Positions 61,001-63,314 of a stretch of DNA of 63,314 bases are shown here, in pieces. Positions within the stretch are counted from its first letter, which is position 1, and every line of letters begins with the position of its first letter. A program made the translations under genes and the position numbers. Origin of the DNA: Paractinoplanes durhamensis. Lineage in GTDB: Bacteria > Actinomycetota > Actinomycetes > Mycobacteriales > Micromonosporaceae. Location of the stretch: the NCBI RefSeq assembly GCF_016862175.1, contig NZ_BOML01000089.1, positions 1 to 63,314 on the forward strand, read 5' to 3'. The notes beneath the pieces were generated by a model. It was not told the origin of the DNA. It saw nothing but the letters and a program-made list of their open reading frames with translations, and did no database searches.

Positions 61001-63314
61001 CTGTCGGTGCACTCGTGCCCGCAGGGCGACGGGGAACCGGCATGGACCCGGCACGCCGGCGGTGTGCTGGTGCCGCCGGCCGCCGGCGGTGGCGAGGCGT
61101 GGGCCGGCGCCTGGCCGCCGGCCGGGGCGACTGTCGTGGACACCGGTGACCTCTACGACCGGCTCGACGGCGCGGGCTACCGCTACGGGCCGGCGTTCCG
61201 CGGGCTGCGCACGGCCTGGCAACGCGGCGACGAGATCTTCGCCGAGGTGAGCCTGGCGCCGGAGCTACGCGAGGCGGCCGCCGGGTTCGCCCTGCACCCC
61301 GCGCTCTGGGACGCCGCACTGCACGCCCTGCGATTGATCGACGGCACCGACGAGGTCCGGCTGCCGTTCGCCTGGGCCGGCGTGTCGCTGTTCGCCTCCG
61401 GCGCAACGGCCCTGCGGGTTCGCGTGGCACCGGCCGGCCGGGAAGCGTTGTCGCTGACCATGTGGGACCCGGCCGGCGGGCCGGTCGCCGAGGTGCGGTC
61501 GCTGACCTCCCGGCCGATCGGCGGCGACCAGTTGGGTGGCGGTGACGCCGCGGTCCGCGACGCGCTCTTCGGAGTGCGCTGGACGCCGGTGAACACCCGG
61601 GACGATGCGCCGGCGCCGGACGACGTCCGCCGCTGCCCCACCGGCCCGCCGCCGGCCGAGGCGACCGCCCGGATGCTCGCCGACCTCAAGGCCGAGCTGG
61701 CGCGGACGGACATCCCCGCCTCGCCGGTCGTGATCGTGACCCGCACCGGCGCAGATCTGGCGCACGCCGCGGTGCGGGGCTTGGTGCGGTCGGCGCAGTC
61801 GGAATATCCGGGCCGGTTCGTGCTGGTCGACGTGGATGAGGAGGTCGGCGCCTCGGCGTTGGGCGCGGCACTGGCTTCCGGGGAGCCGGAGCTCTCGGTG
61901 CGGGACGGTGTGCTGCTCGCGCCACGGCTGGCACGGGCGACCGCGGCGCCACGGCTGTCGCTGAATGCGGATGGCGTGGTGCTGGTGACCGGTGGCACCG
62001 GGGCGCTCGGCGGGTTGGTGGCCACCCATCTCGTGACGGCGTACGGCGTGCGGCGGTTGGTGCTGGTGGGCCGGCAGGGTCTCGCCGCCGCCGGGGCGGT
62101 CGAGTTGCGTGACGCGCTGACGGCGGCCGGCGCCGAGGTGACCGTGGCGGCGTGTGATGTGGCGGACCGGGATGCGTTGGCGGCGGTGCTGGTGGACGTC
62201 CGGGATCTGACCGCGGTCGTGCACTGCGCCGGCGTTCTCGATGACGCGACGCTGCAGGCGCTGACGCCCGAGCGGCTGGCCGCGGTGCTGAGTCCCAAAG
62301 TGGACGGTGCTCGCAACCTGCACGAGTTGACCCGCGACCGGGATCTGTCCGCGTTCATCATGTTCTCCTCGGCCACCGGGCTCCGCGGCAGCCCCGGGCA
62401 GGCCAATTACGCAGCGGCCAACGCTTTCCTGGACGCGCTCGCCGAGCACCGCCGGGCCTCCGGCCTGCCGGCGGTGTCCCTGGCGTGGGGGTTGTGGGAA
62501 CAGTCCGGCGGGATGGGCCGTCAGCTCGCCGGCGTCGACACCAGCCGCTCCGGACTGGTCGCCTTGCCGACCGAGTTGGCGCTGGCGCTCTTCGATGCCT
62601 GCGCCGGCAGCGACGAGCACATCGTGGTGCCGGCCCGGTGGGATGTCGCGGCGCTGCGGGCCCAAGCCGCGGCCGGCATGCTGCCCCGCCTGCTGTCCGG
62701 CCTGGTGACCGCGACCCGGGGCGTCGCTGCGGCGGACGGCCAGGCGGTCTCCGGGCTGGACCAGCAGCTCGCCGGACTCACCGGCCCCGAACGCGACCGG
62801 ATCCTGGTCGACCTGATCCGCCGCCAGGTCGGGGCCGTGCTCGGCCACGGCGACCCCGACTCGATCGAGGTCTCCCTGCCGTTCAAGGACCTCGGGTTCG
62901 ACTCGCTGACGTCCGTGGAGCTGCGCAACAGGCTCGGCGCGGTGACCGGGCTGCGACTGCCGGCCACGCTGGTGTTCGACCACCCGACGCCACGTGTCCT
63001 GGCCCGATGGCTCGACTCCGAGCTGCCCGGCGCGGGCACACCTCAGCCCGAAGCGGCGCCCCGGGTGGCAGCCCGGGAGGTGGCCGACGAGCCGATCGCC
63101 ATCGTGGGCATGGCGTGCCGCTACCCGGGCGGGGTGTCCTCACCGGAGGAACTGTGGGAGCTGCTGGTCGGCCGGCAGGACGCGGTCGTGGACTTCCCGG
63201 CCGACCGGGGCTGGGACCTGGAGCGGCTGTTCGACCCGGATCCGGATCGGCCCGGCACCAGCCACACCCGGTCCGGGGCGTTCCTGCGCGGGGCGGGTGA
63301 CTTCGACGCGGGGC
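55073..63314 (+). CDS. Modular type I polyketide synthase, loading module plus first extension modules (partial)
   Basis: One open frame to the right edge, over 2740 codons. The start is uncertain: GTG 55073 is used; TTG 55064 (GGAG 7 bp upstream) and GTG 55010 are possible. Loading module: ketosynthase (55.1-56.4 kb) whose active-site Cys is Gln (TVDAAQASSL, codon 55622-55624), a KSQ decarboxylase; AT (56.7-57.6 kb, GHSIGE and HAFH, malonyl-type); ACP (LGFDSLTGQEL, about 57.9 kb). Module 1: KS with TVDTACSSSL; AT (GHSQGE, VASH, probably methyl- or ethylmalonyl); DH (ADHGAFDTVLLPG and LWDAALH); KR (GGTGALGG, LDD motif suggesting B-type, GSPGQANYAAAN); ACP (LGFDSLTSVEL). Module 2 KS begins at 63.1 kb. 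A 23-bp tandem repeat in the AT-ACP linker (57731-57777) is coding. Predicted start of the chain: acetyl from malonyl, then one branched, alpha-beta-unsaturated extension. Confidence 0.95.
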   Translation, partial: MSAHVTPESSGLDGAAGGGPEEPVAIVGLACRLPGAADPAALWSLLCGGGDAVTDVPADRWDTSGLPVETTRGGFLDQVDQFDSAFFGISPREAAVMDPQQRLMLELSWEALEDAAIVPSALDGRPVSVYLGAIADDYARLLQSYGRAGITQHSSTGINRGIIANRISYALGLTGPSLTVDAAQASSLVAVQLACESLRRGESAIALAGGVNLMIVPSASLVVAEFGALSPDGRCYTFDARANGYVRGEGGAVVVLKPLSAALADGDPVYCVIRGGAVNNDGAGDSLTTPSQAGQEEVLRRAYAQAGVDPPAVQYVELHGTGTRRGDPVEAAALGAVLGRPGSAAPLQVGSVKTNIGHLEGASGIAGLVKVALSLRHRRLPASLNFATPHPDIPFDALGLRVRVETGPWPDPERALLAGVSSFGMGGTNCHLVLAESPGEHRATFPDAGTKPQVLPFVVAARTAEAVPAQAARLRAWLDNETPHLSDLAHALATTRSAFEYRAAVLATDRAELAAGLDSLAAGGPAAGTVRGSVLDGGTAFLFTGQGSQRLGLGQELYPAYDGYAAAFDAACAELDRHLPRPLRDVLWGSDPTLLDSTGWAQPALFAVEVALYRLVESWGIRPDYLLGHSIGELAAAHVSGVLTLPDAAALVAARGRLMQSLPAGGAMVAVEASEAEVVERLAGLADRVSLAAVNGPAAVVLSGDEPAVLEEAAYWRAQGRRTRRLRVSHAFHSHRMEPMLDAFGEVAAGLTYAAPTVPIVSNLTGAITEPITADYWVRHVREAVRFHDGARALHAAGVRTYLELGADGALSAMARTCLPAEATAFVPTLRDGRPEVRSMMSALARAHTHGVGVDWDALFTGTAPRSVRLPTHGFDRRRHWVDGTAQPITTAPAQPITTAPAAPGTGGDAITDPLDLVRSHVADVLDYDEPARIEVRRAFKDLGFDSLTGQELLDRLSAATGRSLPSSLLYEHPTPLELARHLASPAGDHDTPVATTTPGADDPIAIVGMACRLPGGIGSPEQLWQLLVAQGDATGDFPADRGWDLDGLYDPDPDRAGRSYVRRGGFLDAAGFDAAFFGISPREALAMDPQQRLLLEVSWEVVERAGIDPASLRGSATGVFVGTTFQDYGPRLHEGSGGLEGHLLTGSTPSVASGRVSYALGLEGPAVTVDTACSSSLVALHLAAHSLRRGECTLAVAGGATVMATPGMFVELSRQRALAPDGRSKAFADTADGAGWAEGVGMLLLERLSDARRHGHRVLALIRGSATNQDGASNGLSAPSGSAQRRVIRQALADAGLGPADVDVVEAHGTGTRLGDPVEAQALLATYGQDRPGDRPLWLGSVKSNIGHTQAAAGVAGVIKMMLALQHEMLPPTLHVDRPSTRVDWTAGHVALLTSAQSWPRIGRPRRAGVSSFGISGTNAHLIIEQAPTAYEPEPGPEPAALPWPIAARTPKALRAYADRVADTIETRTDLPLDALAGALAGRSALPHRAVLVATDRTGAVAGMRALAAGEPVGSMAGDDRVVLVFPGQGTQWRGMALQLLDSSPAFAAELAVVADAVQRYVPWSVTDVLRSGDDLQRIEVLQPVLFASMVALAGLWRSYGVRPAAVIGHSQGEIAAAHIAGAFSLDDAARLVVLRSALFARRLVGHGAVASVNLGADAVADRIADRPGLAVAGINGPSATAVCGDEEALRELVAACQADGVRARVIGSTVASHGSQVDPLHDEILDLLGWVRPVSTDVPFYSTVTGGLLDTAELDPEYWFANARRPVLFQAAVQAAFGAGHRLFVESSTHPVLTVGIEETAEQAGVPVVAVGTLRRDDGGLDRFLTSVGQVFTAGVPVSWHLPTGNSADLPAYPFQHERFWLAPQASGDVTAVGLAVPGHPLLGATAKLVEADSVLLTGRLSLATQPWLADHGAFDTVLLPGAVLAELAVRAGDEVGCAGVEELTLEAPLVLPRRGAVNVQVLVQAADDTGRRPLSVHSCPQGDGEPAWTRHAGGVLVPPAAGGGEAWAGAWPPAGATVVDTGDLYDRLDGAGYRYGPAFRGLRTAWQRGDEIFAEVSLAPELREAAAGFALHPALWDAALHALRLIDGTDEVRLPFAWAGVSLFASGATALRVRVAPAGREALSLTMWDPAGGPVAEVRSLTSRPIGGDQLGGGDAAVRDALFGVRWTPVNTRDDAPAPDDVRRCPTGPPPAEATARMLADLKAELARTDIPASPVVIVTRTGADLAHAAVRGLVRSAQSEYPGRFVLVDVDEEVGASALGAALASGEPELSVRDGVLLAPRLARATAAPRLSLNADGVVLVTGGTGALGGLVATHLVTAYGVRRLVLVGRQGLAAAGAVELRDALTAAGAEVTVAACDVADRDALAAVLVDVRDLTAVVHCAGVLDDATLQALTPERLAAVLSPKVDGARNLHELTRDRDLSAFIMFSSATGLRGSPGQANYAAANAFLDALAEHRRASGLPAVSLAWGLWEQSGGMGRQLAGVDTSRSGLVALPTELALALFDACAGSDEHIVVPARWDVAALRAQAAAGMLPRLLSGLVTATRGVAAADGQAVSGLDQQLAGLTGPERDRILVDLIRRQVGAVLGHGDPDSIEVSLPFKDLGFDSLTSVELRNRLGAVTGLRLPATLVFDHPTPRVLARWLDSELPGAGTPQPEAAPRVAAREVADEPIAIVGMACRYPGGVSSPEELWELLVGRQDAVVDFPADRGWDLERLFDPDPDRPGTSHTRSGAFLRGAGDFDAG

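Noticed and set aside
54890..61222. Reverse-strand frames of over 600 codons opposite the polyketide synthase
   Set aside because: Shadows of the synthase frame, which has all expected catalytic motifs in order.
1..63314. CRISPR arrays, tRNA and rRNA genes
   Set aside because: No regularly spaced repeats, cloverleaf-like segments or rRNA signatures were noticed by eye; a covariance-model scan was not possible here.

Overview
High-GC actinomycete DNA, most likely from a Micromonosporaceae-type organism such as Actinoplanes. The evidence is GC-rich wobble positions, frequent GTG starts, ATGA/GTGA gene overlaps, an HSP18-type regulator beside hsp20, and a modular type I polyketide synthase. The lineage is inferred from style, not from a marker gene. 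Genes run off both window edges: a NACHT/TPR protein on the left and the polyketide synthase on the right.

1-8.4 kb is an accessory island. A STAND (NACHT plus TPR-like) protein with an N-terminal RHIM-like motif lies downstream of a small RHIM-type protein. That small gene has been split by a complete 1540-bp IS3-family element with a 3-bp target duplication. Next come an orphan LHH nuclease toxin domain with a SUKH immunity gene, chimeric IS/integrase debris, and one unrecognised intact gene.

8.7-30.8 kb holds two adjacent redox/metal modules, each with its own OmpR-type two-component system. The leftward module encodes a histidine kinase and response regulator, two small exported proteins that both carry ATTGAS (the core of the ApbE flavinylation consensus), ApbE, a ferric-reductase-like membrane protein, a NuoF-like protein and a 3Fe-4S-type ferredoxin. 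It reads as a membrane electron-transfer chain that may end in unusually small flavoproteins. The rightward module encodes a 1715-residue secreted beta-helix protein, three cupredoxin/multicopper-oxidase-like exported proteins, a small exported protein and a CopC-CopD fusion. Related dyads (GATGAGA-N4-TCTCATC and GATGACAG-CT-CTGTCATC) precede the operons and are candidate operators.

31-44 kb mixes signalling genes with debris. The intact genes are a PAS/GAF histidine kinase, two GGDEF proteins, a FIST sensor, an S53 protease and an SRPBCC protein. The remnants are hsp20, GH127, flavodoxin, SGNH-hydrolase and RHS-like fragments. 44-48.7 kb carries hsp20 with its divergent regulator, a secreted amidohydrolase and a TetR regulator.

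48.9-63.3 kb is the start of a polyketide cluster: type II thioesterase; an acyl-CoA dehydrogenase, KASIII-like enzyme, adenylation enzyme and carrier protein resembling the proline-to-pyrrole-2-carboxylate pathway; two tandem SnoaL/KSI-fold proteins resembling polyether epoxide hydrolases; and a synthase beginning KSQ-AT-ACP, KS-AT-DH-KR-ACP, KS. The product looks like a reduced polyketide, possibly a polyether, carrying a pyrrolyl-type acyl unit.
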